Shown here piece after piece: positions 1 to 8,618 of a stretch of DNA of 64,000 bases. The notes under the pieces are model-generated. The model worked only from the letters and a program-made list of their open reading frames with translations. It did not search any database and was not told the DNA's origin. Location: the NCBI GenBank assembly GCA_958431815.1, contig CAUASB010000002.1:1-64000 (forward strand). Direction: 5' to 3'. The position numbers and the translations under genes were made by a program. Position 1 is the stretch's first letter. Each line of letters starts with the position of its first letter. The DNA is from an uncultured Eggerthella sp. Lineage in GTDB: Bacteria > Actinomycetota > Coriobacteriia > Coriobacteriales > Eggerthellaceae.

Positions 1-1
1 C

Positions 2-310
2 ACAGCAGACTTCACGAAGCTTGCCGAGAGTTCCGATTCGCCCGTCGTCGTAACGAAAAATGGGTGCGATGCATTCGTAGCGCTTTCGACCAGCGCTTAT
101 GAAGCATTAGAAATTGATGCGGCACGCTTGCGACTCTATCAGTCTATTGACCGGGCCGAAGCAGACATTGCAGCAGGCAGAACAGTTGAAGCCACGTCGC
201 CATCGACGATATCCGTTCTCGTTATGGCCTACAACGTTCACATTGCAGCAGAAGCACGCGCTGGCCAGGAACCCATCGTCGACTACCTGATGAATGATCT
301 CAGGAATTAG
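2..310 (+). CDS. Phd/YefM-type antitoxin, 5' truncated by window edge
   Basis: Reading from base 2 the frame is open to the TAG at 308-310 and has no start inside the window before a weak TTG at 128, so the true N-terminus lies upstream. The visible protein starts TADFTKLAESSDSPVVVTK, followed by NGCDAFVALSTSAYEAL. This is the classic Phd/YefM core, in which the antitoxin binds operator DNA with its N-terminal half and the toxin with its C-terminal half. The C-terminal part (SPSTISVLVMAYNVHIAAEA) is unusual for the family. The partner toxin downstream survives only as a fragment, so this looks like an orphan antitoxin. Confidence 0.6.
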   Translation, partial: TADFTKLAESSDSPVVVTKNGCDAFVALSTSAYEALEIDAARLRLYQSIDRAEADIAAGRTVEATSPSTISVLVMAYNVHIAAEARAGQEPIVDYLMNDLRN

Positions 311-321
311 AAAACTGCTAA

Positions 322-525
322 GCATTTCATCGACGGGCACAAAAAAACTCGTCACTCGAAGAAATACCTAACGTATTTCCCTTTTCCCAAGAGCCTCGCC
401 TAAGAATCCTCGGATACCAAGAAGCATTGCTCATGAATTACATTCTGCTTTCTCGTGCTGAAGAACAAAGCATTTATATCGTTCGAACATTCCATCAAAG
501 CCAGAATTACGCAAAGCTGGTTTAA
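322..525 (+). pseudogene. RelE/ParE-type toxin remnant (C-terminal part)
   Basis: Between the antitoxin stop and uraA, the frame beginning after a TAA at 319-321 reads through 67 codons without a start. It contains SLEEIPNVFPFSQEPRL, a GYQEALLMNYILLSR strand and IYIVRTFHQSQNYAKLV before TAA (523-525). That matches the second half of RelE/ParE toxins: the FP..PRLR strand, the NYILLYR strand and the YIVR.FH..QDY C-terminus. The first 30-40 residues, with helix 1 and the start codon, are missing. Position directly behind a Phd-type antitoxin supports a decayed type II module. This is inferred by motif recognition only. Confidence 0.6.
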
Positions 526-633
526 CGCACCCCTCGCGCTCGCTCAAAGCAACCGCCTGTCGGTTCGTGGCTAGTTCGGCGCATCGCCCATCTACAATAA
601 GTCGATTTCGAATTCTGCACTGAAAGGCTTTTG

Positions 634-1998
634 ATGAGCGAAGAAACCAGACCATCCACTGCCCATGGCACCCTGCCTGCCGTCTACGATGCACGCACCT
701 TGGGCAAACCGCGTATGTTCGTGCTGGGCATCCAGCATATGTTCGCCATGTTCGGCGCCACCATCTTGGTGCCCGTCCTTACCGGGCTTTCCGTCAGCGT
801 CACGCTGCTGTTCGCCGGCTTGGGCACACTGCTGTTCCACTTCCTTTCGCAAGGAAAGGTGCCCGCGTTCCTTGGCTCATCGTTCGCCTTCATCGCCGGG
901 TACGCCGCCATCGCCCCTAACGGCGAAGCGGAACTGCTCCCCTATGCTTGCCTGGGTGTTGCGTGCGCAGGCCTTTTGTACCTGGTGCTTTCTGCCTTGT
1001 TCCGTGCCTTCGGGCCTGCTCGCGTTATGAGGTTCTTCCCACCCGTGGTAACCGGGCCCATCGTAATCTGCATCGGCCTTATCCTGGCAAGCTCTGCAAT
1101 TTCAAACTGTTCCACCAACTGGGCCGTTGCCCTTATTGCCATCGCAACCATCGTGGTATGCAACATCTGGGGCAAGGGAATGCTGCGTATTATCCCCATC
1201 CTTATGGGCGTGGTGGTAAGCTACGCCGCCGCAACCACCATGGGCGAAGTTGATTTTTCTGGCGTAGCCGATGCCGCATGGATCGGGCTTCCCATAGTGT
1301 GGGACAACACGGTGTTCCACCTGTTCGGCGCCGAATTCGACACGGGCCTTGCCATTACTGCCATCATCACCATCATGCCGCTGGCCTTTGCCACCACCAT
1401 CGAGCACATCGGCGACATCTCTGCCATCAGCTCTACGTGCGAACGCAACTATATTGCCAACCCCGGCCTGCATCGCACGCTGCTGGGCGACGGCCTTGCC
1501 ACCATCCTGGCATCGTTGTTCGGCGCTCCCGCCAACACTACCTACGGCGAAAACACCGGCGTTCTGGCGCTTACCCGCGTATTCGACCCGCGCGTAGTGC
1601 GCATTGCCGCTTGCTGCGCCATCGCCCTTTCTTTCTGCCCCAAGTTTGCAGCCCTCATCGGCGCCATGCCCTCCTGTGTTATCGGCGGCGTATCGCTGGT
1701 GCTCTATGGCATGATTTCCGCTGTAGGCGTTCGCAACTTGGTGGAAAATCAGGTCGACTTCACGAAAAGCCGCAACGTGTTGGTGGCCGCCATCGTCTTG
1801 GTACTTTCCATCGGCATCGCCTACAGCACTGCCGGAGCCATCACCTTCGAAGTGGCAGGCATCGTTATCTCGCTTTCCGGGCTTGCTATCGGATCCCTTG
1901 CCGGCATTGGACTGAACGCCATCCTGCCCGGAAAAGACTACGTGTTCGACGAAAGCGTTTTAGAGGAAACCCCCAGCAGCCCTGAAACAGCCAACTAA
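634..1998 (+). CDS. uraA: NCS2 family uracil/xanthine permease
   Basis: A 454-residue polytopic membrane protein of the NCS2 (nucleobase:cation symporter 2) family, importing uracil or xanthine by proton symport. It shows the N-terminal LGIQHMFAMFGATILVP segment, the GSSFAFI helix-breaking motif near residue 86, and the family's NTTYGENTGVLALTRV signature around residue 303. Start: a TTG at 631 precedes an ATG at 634. GAAAGG at 622-627 is spaced six bases from the ATG, which was chosen. A -10-like TACAAT sits at 593-598. The gene stands alone, so it cannot be told from sequence whether uracil or xanthine is the substrate; the name is by family. Confidence 0.85.
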   Translation: MSEETRPSTAHGTLPAVYDARTLGKPRMFVLGIQHMFAMFGATILVPVLTGLSVSVTLLFAGLGTLLFHFLSQGKVPAFLGSSFAFIAGYAAIAPNGEAELLPYACLGVACAGLLYLVLSALFRAFGPARVMRFFPPVVTGPIVICIGLILASSAISNCSTNWAVALIAIATIVVCNIWGKGMLRIIPILMGVVVSYAAATTMGEVDFSGVADAAWIGLPIVWDNTVFHLFGAEFDTGLAITAIITIMPLAFATTIEHIGDISAISSTCERNYIANPGLHRTLLGDGLATILASLFGAPANTTYGENTGVLALTRVFDPRVVRIAACCAIALSFCPKFAALIGAMPSCVIGGVSLVLYGMISAVGVRNLVENQVDFTKSRNVLVAAIVLVLSIGIAYSTAGAITFEVAGIVISLSGLAIGSLAGIGLNAILPGKDYVFDESVLEETPSSPETAN

Positions 1999-2305
1999 AA
2001 TATTCAAACAATTCTGCACTGCCGCCGCCTGAAGTGCCCGACCTTCCGCATAGGGCCTACGCAAAAACCAAGGAACTCTACCAGCCATCGCAAAATGCTG
2101 AACCCATCACACAAGCCGACATCGCACCCGATAGGTACGCTTTTTGCGATGGCCGTCTGCATACGACACGTTGCCGTATGCAGACGAATGCCACGCAGAC
2201 CGTTCGTTTCCATTACGTAAGCGCCAACCGCACACTGCCCCACTGTGCCGCCACGGTGGTAAAATTCAAAGGTCTGTTGAAACCGTAACGAAAGGGATCG
2301 TTTCC
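1999..2305. other. Intergenic region uraA / UPF0210 gene
   Basis: About 300 bases without a credible gene. It holds one strong inverted repeat (see 2154-2186) and, at its right end, the CGAAAGGGA ribosome binding site of the next gene. No T-run terminator for uraA is evident. Confidence 0.5.
2154..2186. repeat. Perfect 12-bp inverted repeat (hairpin or operator)
   Basis: CGTCTGCATACG at 2154-2165 is repeated inverted as CGTATGCAGACG at 2175-2186, with a 9-base loop. There is no T-run on either side, so it is not a standard terminator. It lies about 120 bases upstream of the UPF0210 start and could be an operator or the 3' processing hairpin of uraA. Confidence 0.6.
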
Positions 2306-3670
2306 ATGCAGATCACCCCGGAAGAGATCGCCGAAACGCTGGCAATGGTCAGCAAACAGCATCTTGATATTCGAACTATCACCCTTGGCCTTAACCTGCG
2401 CGCATGCACCCATGAAGACGTAAACGTCATGGCACGCAAGGTGTACGATCGCATGACCACCGCCGCCGAAAAGCTTGTTCCCACTGCCGAACAGCTGGAA
2501 CGCGAATACGGCATCCCTATTGTGAATAAGCGTATTTCCGTTACGCCTATCGCTGAAATCTGCGCAGCAACCGAAACTGCCGACCTTTCCCCCATCGCTA
2601 TCGCCATGGACAAAGCAGGAAAGGAAGTTGGTGTCGATTTCGTAGGCGGCTTTTCTGCCCTGGTGCACAAAGGCGCATCACGCGCGGACAACAATTTGAT
2701 GGAATCCATCCCCGCCGCGCTTGCCGCAACCGACAACGTATGCGCTTCGGTAAACGTCGGTTCCACCCGCGCAGGCATCAACATGGACGCCGCGTTCAAG
2801 ATGGCCGGCATCATCAAGCAGGCCGCTGAAGCCACGAAAGACAAGCAGTGCATCGGCGCTGGAAAACTGGTTGTGTTCTGCAACGCCGTCGAGGACAACC
2901 CCTTCATGGCAGGTGCTTTCCATGGTTCCGGCGAAGCCGATGCCGTTGTCAATGTGGGCGTTTCCGGCCCTGGCGTTGTAAACAACGTGCTGCGCAACAT
3001 GCCTAAAGATGCCGATATGACTTCTATCGCGGAAGCCATCAAGGCAACCGCATTCAAAATCACCCGCGCCGGCGAACTGATGAGTCGCGAAGCAAGCCGT
3101 CGTTTGGGCGTTCAGAAGGGCATTTTGGACCTTTCGCTTGCCCCCACCCCCGCCGAAGGCGACTCCGTTGCTGAAATCTTGGAGGCAATCGGCGTTGGCC
3201 AATGCGGCGGCCCCGGCACCACGGCAGCCCTTGCCATGTTGAACGACGCCGTGAAGAAAGGCGGCGTAATGGCAAGCTCCAGCGTTGGCGGCCTTTCTGG
3301 CGCATTCATCCCCGTGTCCGAAGACGCTGGCATGATCCGTGCCGCCGAATCCGGCGCGCTTCGCCTGGAAAAGCTCGAAGCCATGACCTGCGTATGCTCG
3401 GTAGGCCTCGATATGATTGCCATCCCCGGCGACACCAGCGTTGAATCCATCTTCGGCATCATCGCCGACGAATGCGCCATCGGCATGATCAACAACAAAA
3501 CCACTGCTGTGCGTCTTATCCCCGCTATCGGTAAGAAGGTGGGCGACAAGCTCGACTTCGGCGGCCTTTTGGGGTATGCGCCGGTTATGCCGGTGAATGA
3601 GCATGCCGGCACGGTATTTGCTCACCGCGGCGGCCGCATGCCTGCTCCATTGAACTCGCTGAAGAACTAA
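2306..3670 (+). CDS. UPF0210 / DUF711 family protein (PFL-like fold)
   Basis: A 454-residue protein of the UPF0210 family, length typical for the family. Recognisable blocks are the N-terminal LDIRTITLGLNLRACTHEDV, the glycine-rich VNVGVSGPGVV segment and the C-terminal PVNEHAGTVFAHRGGRMPAPLNSLKN. The family resembles pyruvate formate-lyase in fold but lacks an assigned reaction. In many bacteria it is encoded next to an ACT-domain protein, which is absent here. Start at ATG 2306, chosen because CGAAAGGGA ends nine bases upstream and because homologous-looking sequence begins MQITPEEI; the open frame extends to 2144 but without family similarity. Followed by a strong terminator. Confidence 0.85.
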   Translation: MQITPEEIAETLAMVSKQHLDIRTITLGLNLRACTHEDVNVMARKVYDRMTTAAEKLVPTAEQLEREYGIPIVNKRISVTPIAEICAATETADLSPIAIAMDKAGKEVGVDFVGGFSALVHKGASRADNNLMESIPAALAATDNVCASVNVGSTRAGINMDAAFKMAGIIKQAAEATKDKQCIGAGKLVVFCNAVEDNPFMAGAFHGSGEADAVVNVGVSGPGVVNNVLRNMPKDADMTSIAEAIKATAFKITRAGELMSREASRRLGVQKGILDLSLAPTPAEGDSVAEILEAIGVGQCGGPGTTAALAMLNDAVKKGGVMASSSVGGLSGAFIPVSEDAGMIRAAESGALRLEKLEAMTCVCSVGLDMIAIPGDTSVESIFGIIADECAIGMINNKTTAVRLIPAIGKKVGDKLDFGGLLGYAPVMPVNEHAGTVFAHRGGRMPAPLNSLKN

Positions 3671-3695
3671 CGGGAGCCATCGTCCCCGAATAGTA

Positions 3696-3737
3696 AGAAG
3701 CCCCTGGCATCATCCAAATGCCAGGGGCTTCTTTTTT
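3696..3737 (+). terminator. Intrinsic terminator of the UPF0210 gene
   Basis: A 15-bp perfect stem, AGAAGCCCCTGGCAT paired with ATGCCAGGGGCTTCT, with a 7-base loop, followed by a run of T to 3737. Confidence 0.95.
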
Positions 3738-3742
3738 CCTGG

Positions 3743-3773
3743 GCATCCAAAAGGGACTGTCCCTTTTGGATGC
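3743..3773. repeat. GGGACTGTCCC palindrome, copy 1
   Basis: A perfect 15+1+15 palindrome (arms GCATCCAAAAGGGAC / GTCCCTTTTGGATGC) between the convergent UPF0210 gene and the minus-strand operon. Related copies occur at 7082-7108, 23887-23921 and, degenerate, at 30228-30238. Because A-runs and T-runs flank the core it can act as a terminator in both directions. Confidence 0.85.
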
Positions 3774-3778
3774 TTCCC

Positions 3779-4096
3779 TTACAAGCTGAACGGGCGGATG
3801 CCGTTGGCGACGATGTCCTTCACACCCAGGAAACTGCGCAGGTCGAAATGCACTTCGTTATCGATCTCAAGACCCTTTTCCAATACCAGCATCTCGCCGA
3901 AAGGCGCAGCGAACACGCCGCAGTTCTTCGCCTTGAGCTTCGGCACATCTTTATCGCGCACGAAACGCGAATGCAGTTCGGTCATGTCAGCGCAGCAGCC
4001 TTTAGGGCTTATAGGCTCCACCGCAATGCAGTGATACCCTTTGCGTTCCATATACGCCAACAGCTTGTCCGATGCCGTGATGGTGATGTTCCTCAC
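3779..4096 (-). CDS. Small double-cysteine protein (HesB-like / CC-motif family candidate)
   Basis: A 105-residue protein beginning GTG at 4096, which overlaps the tlyA stop by four bases (GTGA), so it is translationally coupled to tlyA. The sequence has an adjacent cysteine pair at residues 34-35 (ISPKGCCADMTELHSRF) and a third cysteine in KNCGVFAAPF. This resembles the HesB-like CC/Se-motif (seleno)protein group, where the pair is Cys-Cys or contains selenocysteine, but that assignment is from memory of the motif only. The product could bind a metal or Fe-S cluster. It is the last gene of the glmS operon and ends just before a palindromic terminator. Confidence 0.6.
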   Translation of the reverse strand: MRNITITASDKLLAYMERKGYHCIAVEPISPKGCCADMTELHSRFVRDKDVPKLKAKNCGVFAAPFGEMLVLEKGLEIDNEVHFDLRSFLGVKDIVANGIRPFSL

Positions 4097-4833
4097 TGTG
4101 CACCACCCTGGAACGTGGCGTGCACCAAATACTCCACGTTGCCTTCGGCTCCCTTGATGGAGCTTTCCACCACGCCGTTCACCGTGAAGCCAACCTCTTG
4201 CAATGCCTGCGTCACTTCTGAGACCACACGCTGACGCACCGCTTCGCTGCGCACAATGCCATGGTCGGTTTCCTCGTGCTGGCTTTCGAACTGCGGTTTG
4301 ATAAGCCCCAGGAAAATGCTGCCCGATGCGCACAGGTTGGCAAACACGTCGGCAAGTTGAGCCAAACCGATGAAGCTCAAATCACAGACCGCCATATCGA
4401 ACGGCGCGCCCAAATCTTCCGGCTTAGCCAAGCGGATGTTGGTGCGCTCGAACACGGTTACCCGTGGGTCTTGGCGCAGGCTCCACGCAAGCTGGCCGTA
4501 GTTCACGTCCACGCAGGCAACGCTCGCCGCACCGGCCTGCAACAGGCAGTCGGAAAACCCACCGGTGGAAGAACCGACGTCGATGCAACGCATACCCGTC
4601 ACGTCCTGCTTGAAGTGATCGAGCGCGCCTTGCAGCTTATGACCGCCGCGCGAAACGAACTTCTTGGTGTTCTTCACGAACAAGTCGGCATCGGGGCGCA
4701 CTTTCAAGGCAGCACTGGAAACGTACACGTCGTCCACGCGTACCTCACGCGCAATCACCGCGCGAAGCGCCGCGCCGCGGTCAGGGAAATAACCCTGCTC
4801 AACCAGTAAATCGTCCAAACGAACTTTCGCCAT
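4093..4833 (-). CDS. tlyA: TlyA family rRNA (cytidine-2'-O)-methyltransferase
   Basis: A 246-residue protein with an N-terminal S4 RNA-binding domain (AKVRLDDLLVEQGYFPDRGAA, residues 2-60) and an FtsJ/RrmJ-type SAM methyltransferase domain. The SAM loop is CIDVGSSTGGFSDCLL, followed by CVDVNYGQLAW and AVCDLSFIGL. TlyA proteins 2'-O-methylate cytidines in 16S and 23S rRNA, which in mycobacteria confers capreomycin sensitivity; older names call it haemolysin A. The start lies two bases behind the ligA stop and the 3' end overlaps the small downstream gene, so it is an internal operon gene. Confidence 0.9.
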   Translation of the reverse strand: MAKVRLDDLLVEQGYFPDRGAALRAVIAREVRVDDVYVSSAALKVRPDADLFVKNTKKFVSRGGHKLQGALDHFKQDVTGMRCIDVGSSTGGFSDCLLQAGAASVACVDVNYGQLAWSLRQDPRVTVFERTNIRLAKPEDLGAPFDMAVCDLSFIGLAQLADVFANLCASGSIFLGLIKPQFESQHEETDHGIVRSEAVRQRVVSEVTQALQEVGFTVNGVVESSIKGAEGNVEYLVHATFQGGAQ

Positions 4834-4835
4834 GG

Positions 4836-7055
4836 CTATTCCGTTTCCGAGGCATTAGCGCCCAGGGCACCCTGCGCTTCCGCTTCGCCACCCAAAGCCT
4901 TGCCAGCATCAGATGCAGCTACGTCCGCAGCACTTTCGCTCTCGCCAGCAAACAGCCCCGTTTCGCCGCTGCGCTCTTCCGCACCGGGAACCAAGCCGGT
5001 TTCGATGAGCTTCAGGAAATCCTGCTCCGTAAGAATAGGCACGCCAAGACTTTCGGCCTTCGTGCGCTTCGAGCCGGCCGCTTCACCGCACACCACATAG
5101 CTGGTTTTCTTCGAAACGCTGCCCGAAACCTTCGCGCCGAATTCCTTCAAGCGATTGCCCGCTTCGGTGCGCGTCATGCCCGATTCAACCAACGTACCCG
5201 TAAGCACAAACGTCATGCCAGCAAGCGTCTGGGGCTTGGTGGAGCCTTTCGCTTCCTCGACCATGGTTACACCCGCTGCCGCCAAACGCTCGATAACCTT
5301 CACGTTGTCTTCCGTGGCGAAGAAATCGCAGATGCTTTGTGCAATGATGGTGCCAACACCGTCGATTGCAGCAAGGTCTTCCACCTTTGCCTGGCGCAGC
5401 GAATCCATGGAAGGGTACACCTTTGTAATGGCCTCTGCCATGGTTTTGCCCACATGGCGGATACCCAAGCCGAACAGCACGCGGGAAAGCGAGCGCTTCT
5501 TGCTTTCGTTGATGGCGGCAACCAACTTCGAGGCAACTACGGGGCCCAGCTCGATGGCCTCGCCCTTCGTGGTGGTACGGCCCGTGTTCAGATGCTCAAG
5601 GTCTTCCTGCGTCAAATCGTAGAAATCGGCAACGTCGGTGAGTTTGCCCGACTCGATAAGGCGAGAGGTAATCTCGTCGCCCATGCCCTCGATGTCAAGC
5701 GCACCACGGCTTGCCCAATGCGTCAAACGCTCATGCGCCTGAGCAGGGCAATCGATAGAAACGCAGCGATACGCCGCTTCGCCCTTTTCACGCACGATGG
5801 GAGATCCGCAGCTGGGGCAGGTTTTGGGCATGGTCCATTGCGGCGCCCCTTCAGGACGCAGCGAAAGAATGGGGCCAAGAACCTCAGGGATAACATCGCC
5901 CGCCTTGCGCACGATAACGGTATCGCCAATGCGCACGTCCTTGCGCTGAACCTCGTCTTCGTTGTGCAGCGTGGCGCGCGCCACCGTGCTGCCCGCAACC
6001 AGAACCGGATCGAGCTCGGCAACCGGCGTGCAGGCACCGGTGCGCCCCACTTGAATGGTGATGTCGCGCAGGATGGTGGTTTTCTCTTCAGGCGGGAACT
6101 TGTAGGCAATGGCCCAGCGCGGCGCACGCGCGGTATAACCCAGTTCGTGTTGCAGGGCGAAGGAATCGACCTTCACCACCACGCCATCGATCTCGTACGG
6201 CAAGTCGGCGCGCTTGTCCAAACAATCGCGGCAGAACTGACGCACTTCTTCACGCGTGGTGCAGCGCTTCACATCGGGATTAACGTGGAAGCCGCAGCTT
6301 CGCAGCCACTGCAGCAATTCCCACTGCCCCGTTGCCTGAATGGACTCGTCGCGCGCAATGGCGTACATGAACGTGGAAAGCTCTCGTTCGCGCGTGATGC
6401 TCGGGTCTTTCTGGCGAAGAGAGCCCGCCGCCGCATTACGCGGGTTGGCGAAGGTGCGGTTGCCCAGCGCTTCCGCCTGTTCGTTCAGTGCTTCGAAGCT
6501 TGCCTTCGACATGTAAATCTCGCCGCGAACCTCGATAGAAGGGATGCCCTCTACAACGGCCTTCGCGCCTTCATCCATCAAGCGCAGGGGGATGTCGTGC
6601 ACCGTGCGCACGTTCACCGTAACATCTTCGCCTGTGGTGCCGTCGCCACGCGTTGCGGCACGGACCAGTCTGCCATCCTCAAACGTCAAAGCTAGCGAAG
6701 AACCGTCAATCTTAAGCTCGCATACCAACGGCACGAATTTGCCCAGCGCTTCTTCGGTACGGTCCATCCATGCATCAAGTTCGTTCAAGTCCATGGCGTT
6801 GTCCAGCGAGTACATGCGCTGTTCATGCACTACCGGGGAAAACTGATTGCCCACTTCCCCACCAACGCGCTGCGTGGGTGAAGACGGGTCGCGCAGGGCA
6901 GGATGGGCATCTTCGATGTCACGCAGTTCGCGCATAAGCGAGTCAAACGCCGCATCGGAAATCTGCGGGTCGTCCAGAACATAATAACGATGCGTGTGAT
7001 ATTCGATTTCACGGCGCAAGCGCAAAACGCGCTCGGCAAGCGTTTCGTTGGACAT
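4836..7055 (-). CDS. ligA: NAD-dependent DNA ligase
   Basis: A 739-residue LigA that seals nicks in DNA using NAD. Domains in order: Ia (YYVLDDPQISDAAFDSL), adenylation domain with catalytic lysine K115 in CELKIDGSS, OB fold, the Cys4 zinc finger (CPSCGSP...YRCVSIDCPAQ, near residue 410), helix-hairpin-helix repeats (IDGVGTIIAQSI) and a BRCT domain (LAGMTFVLTGTLVESGMTRTEA). About 50 residues of acidic, alanine/glycine-rich sequence follow the BRCT domain; this tail is longer than usual. Ribosome binding site AGGAA lies before ATG 7055. A palindromic repeat separates it from nnrD; tlyA follows after two bases. Confidence 0.95.
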   Translation of the reverse strand: MSNETLAERVLRLRREIEYHTHRYYVLDDPQISDAAFDSLMRELRDIEDAHPALRDPSSPTQRVGGEVGNQFSPVVHEQRMYSLDNAMDLNELDAWMDRTEEALGKFVPLVCELKIDGSSLALTFEDGRLVRAATRGDGTTGEDVTVNVRTVHDIPLRLMDEGAKAVVEGIPSIEVRGEIYMSKASFEALNEQAEALGNRTFANPRNAAAGSLRQKDPSITRERELSTFMYAIARDESIQATGQWELLQWLRSCGFHVNPDVKRCTTREEVRQFCRDCLDKRADLPYEIDGVVVKVDSFALQHELGYTARAPRWAIAYKFPPEEKTTILRDITIQVGRTGACTPVAELDPVLVAGSTVARATLHNEDEVQRKDVRIGDTVIVRKAGDVIPEVLGPILSLRPEGAPQWTMPKTCPSCGSPIVREKGEAAYRCVSIDCPAQAHERLTHWASRGALDIEGMGDEITSRLIESGKLTDVADFYDLTQEDLEHLNTGRTTTKGEAIELGPVVASKLVAAINESKKRSLSRVLFGLGIRHVGKTMAEAITKVYPSMDSLRQAKVEDLAAIDGVGTIIAQSICDFFATEDNVKVIERLAAAGVTMVEEAKGSTKPQTLAGMTFVLTGTLVESGMTRTEAGNRLKEFGAKVSGSVSKKTSYVVCGEAAGSKRTKAESLGVPILTEQDFLKLIETGLVPGAEERSGETGLFAGESESAADVAASDAGKALGGEAEAQGALGANASETE

Positions 7056-7081
7056 GAAAGGATTCCTCTCGTTGAGAAATG

Positions 7082-7108
7082 AAAAAAATGGGGACTGTCC
7101 CTATTTTT
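7082..7108 (-). terminator. GGGACTGTCCC palindrome, copy 2 (between nnrD and ligA)
   Basis: On the minus strand AAAAATAGGGACAGTCCCC is followed by a seven-base T-run. The core is the same 11-mer as at 3743 and 23887, and it contains the TAG stop of nnrD. It may be a weak terminator or attenuator within the glmS-ligA operon. Confidence 0.55.
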
Positions 7109-7961
7109 CCATTATTCGCATGATGGCTTCGGGGATGGCTTCCAGCACGTCTTCGGCACAGGTGCTAACGATTCCCTTGCGCTCGGCGGCAACGTTGCCA
7201 GCCTGAGCATGCACGTAGGCACCCAAATATGCCGCATCGAACGCATCCATTCCCTGAGCCAGAAAACCGCCGATGGTTCCCGCCAGGACATCGCCCGTCC
7301 CCGCCTTAGCAAGAGCTGCCGTGCCGCTGGTTACCACGCGGTTGCGCTCAGCTGAAGCGATTACCGTGTTCGGCCCTTTCAGCACCACCACGGCACCATA
7401 TGCTAAAGCCAATGAGTAAGCCGCTTCCTCCTGCGGTATGGCAGAAAGGTTCAGCCCAAACGGGGCAGCCAAACGCGCCGCCTCACCCATATGGGGTGTA
7501 AGCACCGTAGCCAGCCCCTGCTCAGCACGCCTGCGCAAAGCCTTGCGCATCTTCGGTGCTGCAAGGAAGGCAAGCGCACCACCGTCTACAAGCACAGGAG
7601 CCTGCGCCTGCTTCAGCACTTTCCGCGCAGCGGTTTCCGCTTCGTTGTCGACCGCGTCGAAGCCCGGCCCTACCACAAATGCACCCGGATACTGGGGTGC
7701 GAGCGCAGAGGGAACGTCCAGCGCAGCAAACGACTTCACCACCAGCGAAGGGCGAAACGCCTGCACCAGCATCTTGTTGCGCTTGGCGGTGAACACCTGC
7801 GTGTAGCCAGCTCCGGCAAGCTGTGTGGCACACGCAGAAAGGCACACCGCACCCGGGTACGGCGCCGATCCGGCAACCACCACCGCCTTTCCACGCGAGT
7901 ATTTATGTGCGTCATCAGCGGGAATAGGAATCATCGATGCGAAATCGGTTCTGGACTCCAT
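7101..7961 (-). CDS. nnrD: ADP-dependent NAD(P)H-hydrate dehydratase
   Basis: A 286-residue protein of the YjeF C-terminal / ribokinase-like family, which repairs damaged NAD(P)H hydrate. It shows GKAVVVAGSAPYPGAVCLSA near the N-terminus, the ATP/ADP-site VVLKGPNTVI segment and the catalytic loop GTAALAKAGTGDVLAGTIGG with its conserved aspartate. The N-terminal epimerase half (NnrE) found in fused homologues is missing. ATG 7961 was chosen over the longer frame because it starts one base after the acpS stop (TGA-C-ATG) with GAAGG ahead of it. It is the third gene of the glmS operon. Confidence 0.88.
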   Translation of the reverse strand: MESRTDFASMIPIPADDAHKYSRGKAVVVAGSAPYPGAVCLSACATQLAGAGYTQVFTAKRNKMLVQAFRPSLVVKSFAALDVPSALAPQYPGAFVVGPGFDAVDNEAETAARKVLKQAQAPVLVDGGALAFLAAPKMRKALRRRAEQGLATVLTPHMGEAARLAAPFGLNLSAIPQEEAAYSLALAYGAVVVLKGPNTVIASAERNRVVTSGTAALAKAGTGDVLAGTIGGFLAQGMDAFDAAYLGAYVHAQAGNVAAERKGIVSTCAEDVLEAIPEAIMRIMEK

Positions 7962-7962
7962 G

Positions 7963-8610
7963 TCATTTGCCTTCTTTGCTGGTAGCAGGGATATCGTCAA
8001 GAAGCGAACGCGCTTCCTTGAACTGACGGGAAAGGTCTTGCGCAGGTGTAGTGGTACGCTGCTTCGCTTTGGCACGCTCGTCCTGCGTCAGGGCAAGTGC
8101 GCAGGCAACCGCTTCGTTATGCGTGTACGAAAGGGAAAGCGGAAGTTCCTCAATGCCAAGCTCGGAGGCAACCTTGGCAGCAGCGCGATGCAGGCGAACG
8201 CGGGGCTTGCCCTTCGCGTTCAGGAACACCTCGATGTCGTTCGGGCGGATGCCCCGGGTAAAACCCGTACCCAGCGCCTTCACCACGGCTTCCTTCGCAG
8301 CAAAGCGGGTAGCGTAATGGAACTCCGGCGAAGCGGTTGCATCGCAGTAGGCACGTTCCTCACACGAAAACGATCGCTCGATGAACGCAGGAGAGCGCTT
8401 CATGATGGCACGGATGCGCGCCACTTCCACAATATCCACGCCCATGGAAACCGATTCGGGCAAAATGCCCGCCCTCTGGGCGCCTTGCGCAGCAGAGCGC
8501 ACCGCGGTTTCCGCCGAAGCCGCATTTTGCGTTGCAGCAGAAACGGCACTGCCCTTGTGAGCAGTGCCGTTTGCCAATGCACCAGTATTCTTGTGTGCAG
8601 AATCAGGCAT
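7963..8610 (-). CDS. acpS: Holo-[acyl-carrier-protein] synthase, extended at both ends
   Basis: The core (residues about 55-180) is a normal AcpS, which transfers phosphopantetheine from CoA to acyl carrier protein. Visible are MGVDIVEVARI with the Mg-binding aspartate, SCEERAYC, and RFAAKEAVVKALG with the catalytic glutamate and lysine. At 215 residues it is much longer than the usual 120-130. A 54-residue alanine-rich N-terminus and a 35-residue charged C-terminus flank the core. The start at 8610 is supported by AGGG and by lying only eight bases after the glmS stop. An internal start close to MGVDIVE remains possible. Confidence 0.85.
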   Translation of the reverse strand: MPDSAHKNTGALANGTAHKGSAVSAATQNAASAETAVRSAAQGAQRAGILPESVSMGVDIVEVARIRAIMKRSPAFIERSFSCEERAYCDATASPEFHYATRFAAKEAVVKALGTGFTRGIRPNDIEVFLNAKGKPRVRLHRAAAKVASELGIEELPLSLSYTHNEAVACALALTQDERAKAKQRTTTPAQDLSRQFKEARSLLDDIPATSKEGK

Positions 8611-8618
8611 GTAGAACC

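Noticed and set aside
5337..6695. 452-codon plus-strand open frame
   Set aside because: Antisense shadow of ligA.
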